From: Paenibacillus eucommiae
GTDB lineage: Bacteria > Bacillota > Bacilli > Paenibacillales > NBRC-103111
Assembly: GCF_017874215.1 (NCBI RefSeq)
Contig: NZ_JAGGLB010000038.1
Location: 18,773 to 82,772 of the forward strand
Direction of reading: 5' to 3'
Length of the DNA stretch: 64,000 nt
The position numbers and the translations under genes were made by a program. Under the pieces are notes generated by a model. The model had not been told where the DNA came from. It worked only from the letters and a program-made list of their open reading frames with translations, and ran no database searches. Positions 46,702 through 55,708 of the stretch are shown here, in pieces (position 1 is the first letter of the stretch; the number at the start of each line of letters is the position of its first letter).

Positions 46702-48327
46702 TTATTGTTCTTTATATCTGGTATAAGCCGTGTTATAAATGTCTACCAGTTTTTTATATCCAATACTTTCGTTTTTCTTCAACCATTCATCCCATTTTTC
46801 AATCGATTCAGTACCCATAATAACTTTAGTCGAGTATTCGAGAACCGCCTTCAACAAAGCATCTTCAAGCGGCGTTTTCCGGGAAACCTCTTCTTCCGTG
46901 AAATGCATGACAGGCTGCTCTTCCTCCCAGAAAGGATCCTTAAGCAAATCTAGCACTTCTTGAAATTTAGGCGTGATTGCCCTCGGAGCGCTTCTCGGAT
47001 CAGCCGTCTCCATAAATCCTGTCATGGTTAGCCCATACTTCTTCTCCAGTTCAACCCTTGTCACAGCCTGACCTTGGAATTCAGGATAAGTGATTGTCCC
47101 GTCGGCCTCTTCATGAAAGGTGACTCCCTCTACGCCCATAGTTACGAGGGTACTGCCAGAAGGGCTGTACAAATAATCGATCAGTTGGAGCGCTTCCTTC
47201 ACATGCTTTGAAGAAGAGGAGACGCTAATCCCATAATCCAATACCTTCGGCTCCGCCATAACCTTACCTTTAGGACCCATAAAATCAGCAGGAGCAAGCT
47301 CAAATTCCGGCACTTTTTCCTTAGCTGTATTCTGCAAAGAATCCATACGCCCGAACCAGCCTTGGAAGGCAAAGCCTTTATCTGCCTGCAACACCTGCGA
47401 ATTGAACCGGTCTTCCTTGCTGGTCATAAATTCGGGATCCATCAATCCTTCTTTATACAGCTTGGCTAAATAGACGAGCATATCCTTGTACTCATTGCTC
47501 ACCGGCCCGTATTCCCACGCATCCTTGCCATCAGGAACAAACATCTTATTGAAAGTTCCCCAGCTCTGACTTAGAAGCTGTAAAATATCCGCACCATAAT
47601 AATTAATAAAAGGGTAGCTGTCAGGGTAAATTTGCTTTAATTTCTTAAACACTTCATAGTATTGGTCGGGTCCTTTCGGTACAGCAATTCCGTTCTTCTC
47701 CAAAATATCCTTGCGAATCATAATGCCATAATTAACTCTTGGTGATATTTTATAGCTTAAATAATCAAATACGTATAAATTGCCGTCAGAGCTTGTATTG
47801 GACTTCATAATCTGCGGATTCTCATCGAGTACCTTCTTGAAATTAGGCAAAATATCCAAATACTTATTAATAGGTACAAAAGCTTCTACACCAAGCTTGC
47901 TGACCAGGGAGCTTGTCGTCGTTCCCACGATATCAGGCAAGTTGTTGGAGGCCACCAGAAGTCCCAGTTCCTCCGTTGGGTCTGTCGCTTTAAATCTTTG
48001 AATTTGCAAATCTAGATTTGTCCGCTTCGCCAGCTCCTTTGTAAAGAAATTCTCCGGGATCGGGGAGTCAGCATACGTATAGGTAATAGCCCTTAGTTCT
48101 GTTTCATCTTTAGCTATAGGCAGCGCCAGCCCCCCTGTATCCCCATAGTCAGCTGATGATGAATCAGCAGGCTGCGCTGTTGAATCCCCCCCTGTCTCCG
48201 ATACTACTCCCGGAGAGGAGGTTACCTTTGCATCCTCATTCGTTTTTTGGGTGCATGCGGCTCCTATACTCATGACTGCGAGCAATAAGAGCAAAGACAG
48301 TTTTACCTTCAAGCTCATCTTCTTCAA
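46702..48327 (-). CDS. Extracellular oligosaccharide-binding lipoprotein
   Basis: 541 residues; lipobox IGAAC after a hydrophobic KLSLLLLLAVM signal, a Ser/Asp/Gln-rich linker and a large family 1 solute-binding fold (ELAKRTNLDLQIQRFK, then GLMDPEFMTSKEDRFNSQVL and the MGVEGVTFHEEADGTITYP segment). A TTG start at 48327 has AGGGGG 8 nt upstream. It heads the operon binding protein-LplB-LplC-lyase, separated from the sensory genes by a terminator at 48504-48545 and a dyad at 48399-48448. It likely binds the lyase products. Confidence 0.92.
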   Translation of the reverse strand: MKKMSLKVKLSLLLLLAVMSIGAACTQKTNEDAKVTSSPGVVSETGGDSTAQPADSSSADYGDTGGLALPIAKDETELRAITYTYADSPIPENFFTKELAKRTNLDLQIQRFKATDPTEELGLLVASNNLPDIVGTTTSSLVSKLGVEAFVPINKYLDILPNFKKVLDENPQIMKSNTSSDGNLYVFDYLSYKISPRVNYGIMIRKDILEKNGIAVPKGPDQYYEVFKKLKQIYPDSYPFINYYGADILQLLSQSWGTFNKMFVPDGKDAWEYGPVSNEYKDMLVYLAKLYKEGLMDPEFMTSKEDRFNSQVLQADKGFAFQGWFGRMDSLQNTAKEKVPEFELAPADFMGPKGKVMAEPKVLDYGISVSSSSKHVKEALQLIDYLYSPSGSTLVTMGVEGVTFHEEADGTITYPEFQGQAVTRVELEKKYGLTMTGFMETADPRSAPRAITPKFQEVLDLLKDPFWEEEQPVMHFTEEEVSRKTPLEDALLKAVLEYSTKVIMGTESIEKWDEWLKKNESIGYKKLVDIYNTAYTRYKEQ

Positions 48328-48398
48328 AACCAATTCCCCCTCATCAAATTAAACCTTTTCTTGTAGGTTCGCTATCAATATACAGGAGAGCCGGGTTA

Positions 48399-48448
48399 GC
48401 CGGATATAGTTCATATCGAAACTGAGTTACCCCAATTTAATATCCGGC
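48399..48448. promoter_or_regulatory. Wide inverted repeat upstream of lyase/transport operon
   Basis: GCCGGATAT (48399-48407) and its exact inverse ATATCCGGC (48440-48448) are separated by 32 bp, 70-120 bp upstream of the binding-protein start. Candidate binding site for the AraC regulator at 50192-52543. Confidence 0.45.
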
Positions 48449-48503
48449 CTGTTCAGCTGCATAAAAAGTTGCCTTTTTAACAACTAAACCTATAAAACAG
48501 GAT

Positions 48504-48545
48504 AAAAAAAGGCTTTTCCAGGAAAATAAACCTGAAAAAACCTTT
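48504..48545 (-). terminator. Terminator after lipobox-less binding protein gene
   Basis: On the minus strand, AAGGTTTTTTCAGG pairs with CCTGGAAAAGCCTT and is followed by seven T, directly past the stop at 48554. Confidence 0.8.
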
Positions 48546-48553
48546 ACTTTTTT

Positions 48554-50188
48554 CTATTTTTTCAAATAACGCTCGAACGCTTTTTGCTTAATTTCCAGCT
48601 CATCTTCAATGCCCATTTTTTTCAGCATACTTCTGTAGGTCTCAAAATTATCTAACGGCTCTATACCCATAATAAATTTATTCATCATTTCATCCTGATA
48701 TTTCAACAAATCACTCATAATCGCGGACTCCCGTATTTGCTCATCGGCTGATAAGTACAGGATAGGCAATAATTTCTTGTGATCAGCCTTCAGCCAATTT
48801 GTTTTGGCTTCCATTTGCTCCGGCAGCGCATTATATTGATCGTAGCCTTCGACACTGTATTCGAACGGGGCAGAGGATCCCATCCTCGTATACATCGTTA
48901 AGGCTTGGCTTACAGGTAAACGATTCGGATTATTCAAGACGAGATCAGTGAAGGTAGGTTTTCCATCTACTAGTGTATAGCTTTCACCTTCAATTCCGAA
49001 ATTGAACAGCATATGTCCTTCTTTACTGTAGCCATAATCCAGCCAGGCCGCAATTTGCTCCGGATTTTTGGCCGTAGAGGTAATCGCCGCTCCAAGACCT
49101 ATAAATTTATCTTGAACTTTAGCAATCACCTCTCCACCCGGCTGTAAACTGGGGAAAACAACCCCTTTTAATTGAAAACGCGGATTCTGGGCCTGCATCA
49201 GCCTCGTATATTTCCCAAGATCACTAGCCAGCCAGCCGTCAAAGGATCCAACCCGGTCCTGAGTAACCTTGGTACCTATGATTTTCTCATCTATTGTCAA
49301 ATAATTTTGATCAATCAACCCTTCTTGATACCATCTGTGCAGCAAGGCCAAATATTCTTTAAAGCGAGGCTCGTATGGACCATATTTAATCTGACCGTGA
49401 TCGTTATAGAAATCAGTCGTGATACCATACGCACCCGCAAATGCATAACTAATAAAAAAGCTTTCTTTGTTGTATATCAGGGGTATTTCGTCCTGCTTAC
49501 CGTTACCATTCGGATCCTTATCTCTGAAAGCAATCAGCATGTTTTCCCAATCTTCAATGGTCTTAGGAGGCTGTAGACCAAGCTTATCAAGCCAATCCTT
49601 GCGTACGATCAATCCATTAAAAATGGATAGCTTCGGATCATCCGCAATCGTTGGGAACGCATATATATTCCCTTCATCACTTGTAATCAGCTTTTTTACA
49701 TCAGGCTTTTTTTTCAGTAAATTGGACAAATTCGGAGCGTACTGGTCGATCAGCTCGTTTAATCGAATAATCTTTCCTTCTTTGATCGCTTTGTCCGGTT
49801 GTGCACTGGACCAATTTGTTTCGATCACATCCGGCGGATGCTCCGAAGCTATAATCATAGCCAAATTAAAACCGGTGTCAAAGCCGCTCGGCGGATGCTG
49901 GAACTGCACCTTAGTTCCTGTGAGCTTCTCCAATTGTTTGTACATGCCCATTTCGTTATAGTTTTTAATTATAGCCGATTCTTCTTTATTCATAATAACC
50001 CAGTAGCTTAATGAAGACGGATAATCCGATAAAGCTGGCATTAAAGCTGATTGGATGCTATGACTCCCCGTACCTTCTGTTTGTGTCTGGTTAAAGAAGC
50101 TTTTGTTAAGGGCTATGAACAGACCGAGAAAGACAATCATACACAGCGTAATTGCTGCAGCCCCACTCTTCCAATCCAGTCTCTTCAT
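48554..50188 (-). CDS. Membrane-anchored solute-binding-like protein beside AraC sensor
   Basis: 544 residues with a family 1 sugar-binding fold (PPDVIETNWSSAQPDKAIKEG, LIVRKDWLDKLGLQPPKTIEDWENML, FGIEGESYTLVDGKPTFTD). The N-terminus is a hydrophobic helix (AAAITLCMIVFLGLFIAL) with no lipobox Cys, so it is predicted to be anchored by an uncleaved helix or secreted, unlike the other binding proteins here. Its gene begins 3 bp after the stop of the membrane AraC regulator and ends at a terminator before the transport operon. It may be a ligand-presenting co-sensor rather than a transport component (inference). Confidence 0.8.
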   Translation of the reverse strand: MKRLDWKSGAAAITLCMIVFLGLFIALNKSFFNQTQTEGTGSHSIQSALMPALSDYPSSLSYWVIMNKEESAIIKNYNEMGMYKQLEKLTGTKVQFQHPPSGFDTGFNLAMIIASEHPPDVIETNWSSAQPDKAIKEGKIIRLNELIDQYAPNLSNLLKKKPDVKKLITSDEGNIYAFPTIADDPKLSIFNGLIVRKDWLDKLGLQPPKTIEDWENMLIAFRDKDPNGNGKQDEIPLIYNKESFFISYAFAGAYGITTDFYNDHGQIKYGPYEPRFKEYLALLHRWYQEGLIDQNYLTIDEKIIGTKVTQDRVGSFDGWLASDLGKYTRLMQAQNPRFQLKGVVFPSLQPGGEVIAKVQDKFIGLGAAITSTAKNPEQIAAWLDYGYSKEGHMLFNFGIEGESYTLVDGKPTFTDLVLNNPNRLPVSQALTMYTRMGSSAPFEYSVEGYDQYNALPEQMEAKTNWLKADHKKLLPILYLSADEQIRESAIMSDLLKYQDEMMNKFIMGIEPLDNFETYRSMLKKMGIEDELEIKQKAFERYLKK

Positions 50189-50191
50189 CTG

Positions 50192-52543
50192 TCACACACT
50201 CTTTCCTTGGATATTAGTCATACGATTGGCATTATCCCTGTATTTCCCAGGTGTAATGCCTTCGTATTTCTTGAAGAAGCGGACAAAGCCGGCATCATTC
50301 GAGTAACCGATTCTACTGGCAATTTCAGCTAAGGTTAGCGATTGTTCGGTCAACATTTTCTTGGCCTGCATAATCCGAAATTTAGCAATGTAGTCCGATA
50401 TATTTTCCCCGCTATGCTTTTTAAAAAAACTGGATAAATACTGCGGACTGATACGAAAGTGATCAGCTATTAAAGCCACACTTAAATTACTATCGAAATA
50501 ATGACTTTCGACGAAATCTATAATGCTTGTATACATTTGATCCCGATGCTCGTTCTTCTCTGCGAGGGTATACACGCATATTTCCTTGTAGAACTCTTTG
50601 ATTTTCCATAACATTTCTTCAGCGGTTGAGCAGGCGGCCAGACTTTTTAGAGGGTCTGCAATTCCTTCAAGCTCTCTTTTTTTACTTGTTTTAAATCCAT
50701 TCCGTAGCTTTAGTATGGTGCTTAATAGATCGTAAAACAAGCATTTTCCCAGTTCCGGTGAAATCCCGCCTATCACGAAATTGGCCTCGTAAATTTGATC
50801 AAGCAGTCTCTCCACGTTGTCGAAATCGCCATTCTTGGCATAGTTCATCAATTGAACTTCTGTTTCCAGCGCATATTCATAATAATTGTGCTCCAATCCG
50901 GCGATATCCTCGTAATAGATTCCCTCGCTTGAACCATATATCAACCGGGAATCAAGTGCAATGAGGGCTTCTTGATAGCATCTCCCGATCCCCTCCAAGC
51001 CGCGGACAAATTGGCTTACAGCTATCGTTATTTTAAACCTGAAGCGCTGATTTGCATAATCCTGCAGCGTTCTTACAAACTTATTTCGTTGTTGAAATGT
51101 CTGTTCATCCGGCTTCGAAGTATTGAACAATAAGGCCAAACGATTTCTGTCCATTTCCACCACATATCCATCGTCCTCGCCCAGCAATTCTCTACTTAAG
51201 TTGGTTAATACAAATCGTACCAGCGCCCACTCCCGTTCCGTGTCCTCCGTAATGAAATTTTGACAATCATCCACTTCAATAATATGAACACTGAAATAAT
51301 CATGCTTGAAATAAATCCCCATAAATTTCAAAGAGTCATCAAAAATATCCGAAACATCAACATGTCCCTTAATGAGCCGTGACAGAAAATTGGCTTGAAT
51401 GACCGGCTTCTGCTGGTCCAGGATTTCTTTGAGCCCGTTCTTCTCGTCAATGGAATGGAGAATCGACTGCTTAATAAAATCATATTCATTAAGAACCGAT
51501 TGCTTGGATTTGGATTGTTTATTTTCTTTAATCATCGCAACCACATCGCTAATCGGGCTAAAATTCCGTCTCGCCATTAGAAACGAAATCAAAAAGCCTG
51601 CAATTAATAATAAGAAAACCAGGCTTAGGGACCAGTTCTTTAATGTAATCACCGTACCCAAAACAACTTTCTTAGGAATAATCGAAATGTATGTCCAATT
51701 CCTTTGATCTGTTGTATAGGATAAAATCATGGATTGCCCATCCTGCTGAAAGGAATGATATCCTCTTTCTTCCCGGATATTAGCAAGTGTGTCCTTATTG
51801 AGTTCCTTCTTCTGCGAGGTAGACATCAGAATTTGCTGATGCTCGTCCACAATGTAAATTTGGCTGTGATTGATTTTCTCAATCTGTTCGATGAGTTGAT
51901 AGAACTCCTGTTCCTTAATTAGGGCAACCAGATAGCCCGTTATTTGCTCTTTTTCTCCTATAGGGAGCGATTGAATATAAGTCAGGACGGAGCTTTCCTT
52001 CTCCCCCTCCTTCACGACTGTGGAAGGTTTATACGTTCTGAAATGACTCCCGGATAACAACTCCTGTTTAACCTGCTCCGCATTTCTCCCATCGAATCTC
52101 AGAATTCCGTTAAAATAAGTTTCAGCATCCGTTTGACCAGTTGCATACAGAACTGAATCCGTGTTCTTGAAATAAACAAAGAAATTATGGATAAACGTGT
52201 TTGTATTGATAACATTGTTCTTAATATTATTTATGATGTCCAATAGATCAAACTGGTTTTTGGCATAATTCCCGCCTGTATGACTTAGCGACCATTGTAG
52301 CTTAGGATCATTGGCAAGCTGTAAGGTTGTTTTTTCGATTTCATTAAAGCGATTTTCTATGGTCAGCCTGACCTGCTCTAACAAACCCAAATTGGATTCA
52401 TTTTCATTATTGATCATTGTACGCTCTACATGCTGAAATATATAAGCTCCAATACAAACAGGCAGCAGCAGGATGATAAAATAGGAAAAGAGAAATGTAT
52501 TGAACACACTCCTTCTGCGACTTCTCCTATGCTTTACATTCAT
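50192..52543 (-). CDS. Membrane-bound AraC-family regulator of lyase locus
   Basis: 783 residues. A basic start (MNVKHRRSRRRSVF) is followed by TM1 (LFSYFIILLLPVCIGAYIF), an extracytoplasmic sensor to about 290, TM2 (WSLSLVFLLLIAGFLISFLM), a long cytoplasmic linker and the C-terminal AraC domain (VALIADHFRISPQYLSSFFK, then GYSNDAGFVRFFKKYEGITPGKYR). The start at 52543 has GGAGGAGG 9-11 nt upstream; the 53-residue upstream extension is discarded. It is cotranscribed with the anchored binding protein and divergent from nothing, so it probably activates the downstream lyase/transport operon. Confidence 0.9.
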   Translation of the reverse strand: MNVKHRRSRRRSVFNTFLFSYFIILLLPVCIGAYIFQHVERTMINNENESNLGLLEQVRLTIENRFNEIEKTTLQLANDPKLQWSLSHTGGNYAKNQFDLLDIINNIKNNVINTNTFIHNFFVYFKNTDSVLYATGQTDAETYFNGILRFDGRNAEQVKQELLSGSHFRTYKPSTVVKEGEKESSVLTYIQSLPIGEKEQITGYLVALIKEQEFYQLIEQIEKINHSQIYIVDEHQQILMSTSQKKELNKDTLANIREERGYHSFQQDGQSMILSYTTDQRNWTYISIIPKKVVLGTVITLKNWSLSLVFLLLIAGFLISFLMARRNFSPISDVVAMIKENKQSKSKQSVLNEYDFIKQSILHSIDEKNGLKEILDQQKPVIQANFLSRLIKGHVDVSDIFDDSLKFMGIYFKHDYFSVHIIEVDDCQNFITEDTEREWALVRFVLTNLSRELLGEDDGYVVEMDRNRLALLFNTSKPDEQTFQQRNKFVRTLQDYANQRFRFKITIAVSQFVRGLEGIGRCYQEALIALDSRLIYGSSEGIYYEDIAGLEHNYYEYALETEVQLMNYAKNGDFDNVERLLDQIYEANFVIGGISPELGKCLFYDLLSTILKLRNGFKTSKKRELEGIADPLKSLAACSTAEEMLWKIKEFYKEICVYTLAEKNEHRDQMYTSIIDFVESHYFDSNLSVALIADHFRISPQYLSSFFKKHSGENISDYIAKFRIMQAKKMLTEQSLTLAEIASRIGYSNDAGFVRFFKKYEGITPGKYRDNANRMTNIQGKSV

Positions 52544-52763
52544 TCCGGAAATCCCCCTCCTCCAATACATGTAGATTTGCCCGCCCTCATCCTTTTTCCT
52601 GCATATACTTGGAAGCCGGGACCCAATCTCACTTCTCCCCTTATGATACAACAGGGAAGGCAATTGAGATAGGGGGATGCATACAAACTTGGACAGACAC
52701 ATTCATGTTCAGATATTGAAGGGGATAAATGAGTGTTAAACCAAGTATTTATCGACTACACAA
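52544..52763. other. Leader region of AraC sensor gene
   Basis: No gene. It should contain the promoter of the AraC/binding protein transcript, but I could not identify a convincing -35/-10 pair. Confidence 0.4.
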
Positions 52764-52802
52764 AAGCGTCTCTTCCCTCCGAATCATGAGAGAAGAGACG
52801 CT
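52764..52802 (-). terminator. Terminator of AlkZ-like gene
   Basis: AGCGTCTCTTC / GAAGAGACGCT, an 11-bp perfect stem, followed on the minus strand by TTTTG. Confidence 0.8.
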
Positions 52803-52862
52803 CCAGTGCGTTCAGGTCATACTATGTCGGCCGTGGACTGCACGTTCAAAACATTCGTCAGG

Positions 52863-53957
52863 TTAATGATCAAGCTGAAACTCCGCCGATACTAGCTGCA
52901 GTCCCATAAACTCACTATAACGCTTTGCGGCAGCCAGCACCTCATCCTGCACATTACCCAGTGGCTCAAAGGGGATCAGCGTCATCTCCATCGTTTTTTT
53001 CTTCAACGTCCGTTTCCATGTACCTACGATTTGGCCGGAGACAACGATGCAGGGCATGAAAACCCCGTTCTGTCCCGGTACGATTCTAGGCGCATATTCC
53101 TGCATCAGCACTGCACTGCGGTCTTTGTAGCCGAGCAGATACTCATCGAAACCCGGCAGTAAATAAACATCAGATTCTTCAGCTGCAGGCAGCCCCCGGG
53201 AATTTGGCGAGCTCCAGCATTCCGCGCCGCCTGTCGTCTCCTTCATCAGTTTCGGGCGGGCCGCCTCAATTCCCTGCTTAGCTTCAGCTATGGTCAGGCC
53301 AGCCCACCAGGCGAAGTCGTGCAGCGTCGCGGGACCGTGGCTGGCGAAATACGTTCCGGCCAGTTCGGCAAGCCCCTCCTCCCTGGACAGCTTACGCGGA
53401 TTAGGCGCCCAATCCTCTAATAAAGCGAAGGATTGCTCCTTGTTCTGCATCGGTCCTATACAGATGAGTCCCGTCTGAGCCAAGTACCATAAGATATGAT
53501 AGCCGCGCTGCGCATTCGTGGAGATTCCTGCATCCTCCAGCAGTTGCATGATAGCCGAACGGGCCAGCCTTTGGTTTCCATGCAGCGCATCATAGAGCAG
53601 CATCCCGCAGCGCTCCAGAATAGCTTCATCCAGCTCCAGCTGCTCCCGTCTCCGTTTGGCTCCGGCCAGCATGCGCGGTTCCGACAGCTTCAGCATCCAG
53701 GCTGCATCCTCCGGCGTAACCCAATGAATCGTGCCGCGCATCGGCCACGTCCGCAGAATCTCGCGTTCTTCAATAGCTCGCTCTATGTCTGCTAACGTTG
53801 CGGCCGGCATGCGAAGTCCGATCGCCCAGACCGATTGATGGTAGTCCTGCGCCTGAAGCGCACCCAGGCTTTTCACCACTTGGCCAGGCTTATCCGGCTT
53901 GCCGCCGCTGATGTGCAGGTTCAGCAGCCTCTGATTCGCAATACTTGTATTTTTCAT
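52863..53957 (-). CDS. AlkZ-like winged-helix DNA glycosylase
   Basis: 364 residues of the HTH_42 winged-helix family, whose characterised members (AlkZ, AlkX/YcaQ) remove alkylated bases and unhook DNA cross-links. The LGALQAQDYHQSVWAIG segment carries the QxQ motif of AlkZ-type enzymes (AlkX has QxD/E). LRTWPMRGTIHWVTPED and LLPGFDEYLLGYKDR are further family marks. The ATG at 53957 has GAGGTG 8 nt upstream. It is monocistronic. Many genomic paralogues of this family have unknown substrates, so the repair role is by family inference. Confidence 0.85.
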   Translation of the reverse strand: MKNTSIANQRLLNLHISGGKPDKPGQVVKSLGALQAQDYHQSVWAIGLRMPAATLADIERAIEEREILRTWPMRGTIHWVTPEDAAWMLKLSEPRMLAGAKRRREQLELDEAILERCGMLLYDALHGNQRLARSAIMQLLEDAGISTNAQRGYHILWYLAQTGLICIGPMQNKEQSFALLEDWAPNPRKLSREEGLAELAGTYFASHGPATLHDFAWWAGLTIAEAKQGIEAARPKLMKETTGGAECWSSPNSRGLPAAEESDVYLLPGFDEYLLGYKDRSAVLMQEYAPRIVPGQNGVFMPCIVVSGQIVGTWKRTLKKKTMEMTLIPFEPLGNVQDEVLAAAKRYSEFMGLQLVSAEFQLDH

Positions 53958-54035
53958 CAATGGGTCACCTCATGTTGATCATAAATACACCACTTATCCA
54001 ATCGTAACACTCCTGAACCGCTCTTTCCAGTTTCC

Positions 54036-54827
54036 CTATATCCCAAAGAACTCCTGAGCTGTCTTCGTTGTAGCTTCCGTCGTCTCTTCGACGCTCCGAC
54101 CCAAGCATGCAGCTACCTTTTTCATAATATGCGGTAAGAAAGCCGGCTCATTACGCCCCTCACTGGGCTTGACGGCCAAATCGCGCGGGGTTAGAAAAGG
54201 AGCATCTGTCTCTATCATCAAACGATCCAGCGGAATTCGCTTCACGATCTCAGCCAGGTGTTTGCCTCTGCGTTCATCGCATATCCAGCCCGTAATGCCA
54301 ATATGGAAGCCCATATTCAAGTATACCTGAAGCTCCTGAAGAGAGCCTGTAAAGCAATGAACAACAGCCTTGTTCAGACGGGGCAGATACGGCTTAAGCA
54401 TGCGGACAAATTCATAATGGGCATCACGCTCATGCAGAAAAAGAGGCAGCTGCAGCTCACAAGCCAAACGAATTTGTTCCTCGAACCATTGCTTCTGAAC
54501 GTCCCGTGGCGAGAAATCCCGATTATAATCAAGTCCGCACTCACCTATAGCGACCACCTGAGGCAGTGACGCCAGCTTACGAAGCTTTTCTACAGTGTGA
54601 GCCTGACAGTTCTTAGTATCATGAGGATGAATGCCAGCCGTAGTAAACAATTTTCCAGGAAAACGGCCTGCATACCGGGCTGCCTCATCACTATTTTTGA
54701 GCGAGGTTCCCGTTAGAATGAGTGGTGATACCCCCACTTCCTCCGCCCGTGCAACAACCTGCTCCCGATCCTCATGGAAAGAGCGATGCATTAAATTAAC
54801 ACCTATATCGATAAGCTTTTCCTTCAC
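54036..54827 (-). CDS. tatD: TatD-family metal-dependent DNase
   Basis: 263 residues strongly resembling E. coli TatD (3'-5' exodeoxyribonuclease) rather than the YabD/YcfH branch usual in Firmicutes: DIGVNL at the start, TAGIHPHD, VVAIGECGLDYNRDFS, AVVHCFTG, GITGWICDERRG and LMIETDAPFLTPRDL. Metal-binding His, Glu and Asp residues lie in these motifs. It starts with a GTG inside the kptA stop region, with AAGGAGG 9 nt upstream, so the two are translationally coupled. Last gene of the RNA-repair cluster. Confidence 0.92.
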   Translation of the reverse strand: MKEKLIDIGVNLMHRSFHEDREQVVARAEEVGVSPLILTGTSLKNSDEAARYAGRFPGKLFTTAGIHPHDTKNCQAHTVEKLRKLASLPQVVAIGECGLDYNRDFSPRDVQKQWFEEQIRLACELQLPLFLHERDAHYEFVRMLKPYLPRLNKAVVHCFTGSLQELQVYLNMGFHIGITGWICDERRGKHLAEIVKRIPLDRLMIETDAPFLTPRDLAVKPSEGRNEPAFLPHIMKKVAACLGRSVEETTEATTKTAQEFFGI

Positions 54828-55405
54828 ACCATCTCGCCTCCTTCTTCAGAAAATCCATTATATATACTGCAGCATGCAGCAGGCACTTGATCTGCAAGCC
54901 AAACTTCATTACCGGCGTAATAGAAGACAACACCCAGACTGGCGGCCTTTACCGTATCTACAGATACAATCCTAAGCTCCCCTCTCCTGCTCCCAGCTAG
55001 CTCAGCAAAATGAAGTCCCTCGGATAAATGCACATACTGACGCTTCATCGAAAAAATACCGTCTTGTAAGATGCTCGATACGGCCTTACTGTTCGTTCCA
55101 TGATACAGCAAGGCTGGCGGAGCAGCGGCAGGGTAAACGACCTTGTCATGGCTATGCCCATATCTCGCCCGAATACACCCTCCGGCAATCTCGAATCTCT
55201 GTTTATCGCACTGATCTACCACCTGTTGAATATCTTCTAGCGTAATCGACGCCCACTTCGCCTCTTTATGGAGTACGGCCAGCAGCTCTTCCAGCTTGCA
55301 GGAGCCATCCTTGCTCTCTAGAACGATTCCAAACGCTTCCGGAGTATGTCTTAATATTTTGGTGAGCAGCTTGCTCAGACTTATTTCTGATTTTTTATTT
55401 ATCAT
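54824..55405 (-). CDS. kptA: RNA 2'-phosphotransferase (KptA/Tpt1)
   Basis: 193-residue enzyme that transfers an internal RNA 2'-phosphate to NAD+, forming ADP-ribose 1'',2''-cyclic phosphate. Motifs: LSKLLTKILRHTPE at the N-terminus, IRARYGHS (usually RANQGHS), ALLYHGTNSKAVSSIL and QYVHLSE, carrying the conserved Arg-His-Arg set. The ATG at 55405 has AAGGAAA 9 nt upstream; an in-frame GTG at 55414 is too close to it. It lies downstream of rtcB and overlaps tatD by a few bases. A broken copy of its 5' end precedes it. Confidence 0.95.
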   Translation of the reverse strand: MINKKSEISLSKLLTKILRHTPEAFGIVLESKDGSCKLEELLAVLHKEAKWASITLEDIQQVVDQCDKQRFEIAGGCIRARYGHSHDKVVYPAAAPPALLYHGTNSKAVSSILQDGIFSMKRQYVHLSEGLHFAELAGSRRGELRIVSVDTVKAASLGVVFYYAGNEVWLADQVPAACCSIYNGFSEEGGEMV

Positions 55406-55439
55406 CGTTCTCACTTTCCTTCTGGCTTAGCGCCCTGAT

Positions 55440-55637
55440 CTACCATCTTTTAATTGTCCGCCAAGTAAGCTCCTCCCATTTGGCCTCTTTATGAAGCGCC
55501 ACCAGAAGATCATCCAGCTTGTTCGAGCCGTTCGAGCCTTCCTTGCTCTTCAGTACAACTCCGGACGTTTTTGGGGTATGTCTGAACATGTTGGCGAGCC
55601 AACCACTCAAACCTGTTTTTGATTTTTTATTTACCAT
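55440..55637 (-). pseudogene. Truncated duplicate of kptA 5' end
   Basis: The 65 codons parallel the kptA N-terminus: NKKSKTGLSGWLANMFRHTP against NKKSEISLSKLLTKILRHTP, then GVVLKSKEG, KLDDLLVALHKEAKW and a divergent end. After the stop the DNA still matches kptA out of frame (GGTAGATCAG-GCG) and runs into the intact gene leader, as expected for a partial tandem duplication. It keeps a ribosome site (AAGGAAGTGATTTTC-ATG), so a short peptide could still be made, but the catalytic motifs are missing. Confidence 0.85.
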
Positions 55638-55708
55638 GAAAATCACTTCCTTCTTACGCGCTTCCGCACTTTTTAACGCCTGTAAATATTGTAATTTACT
55701 GTAAAATC

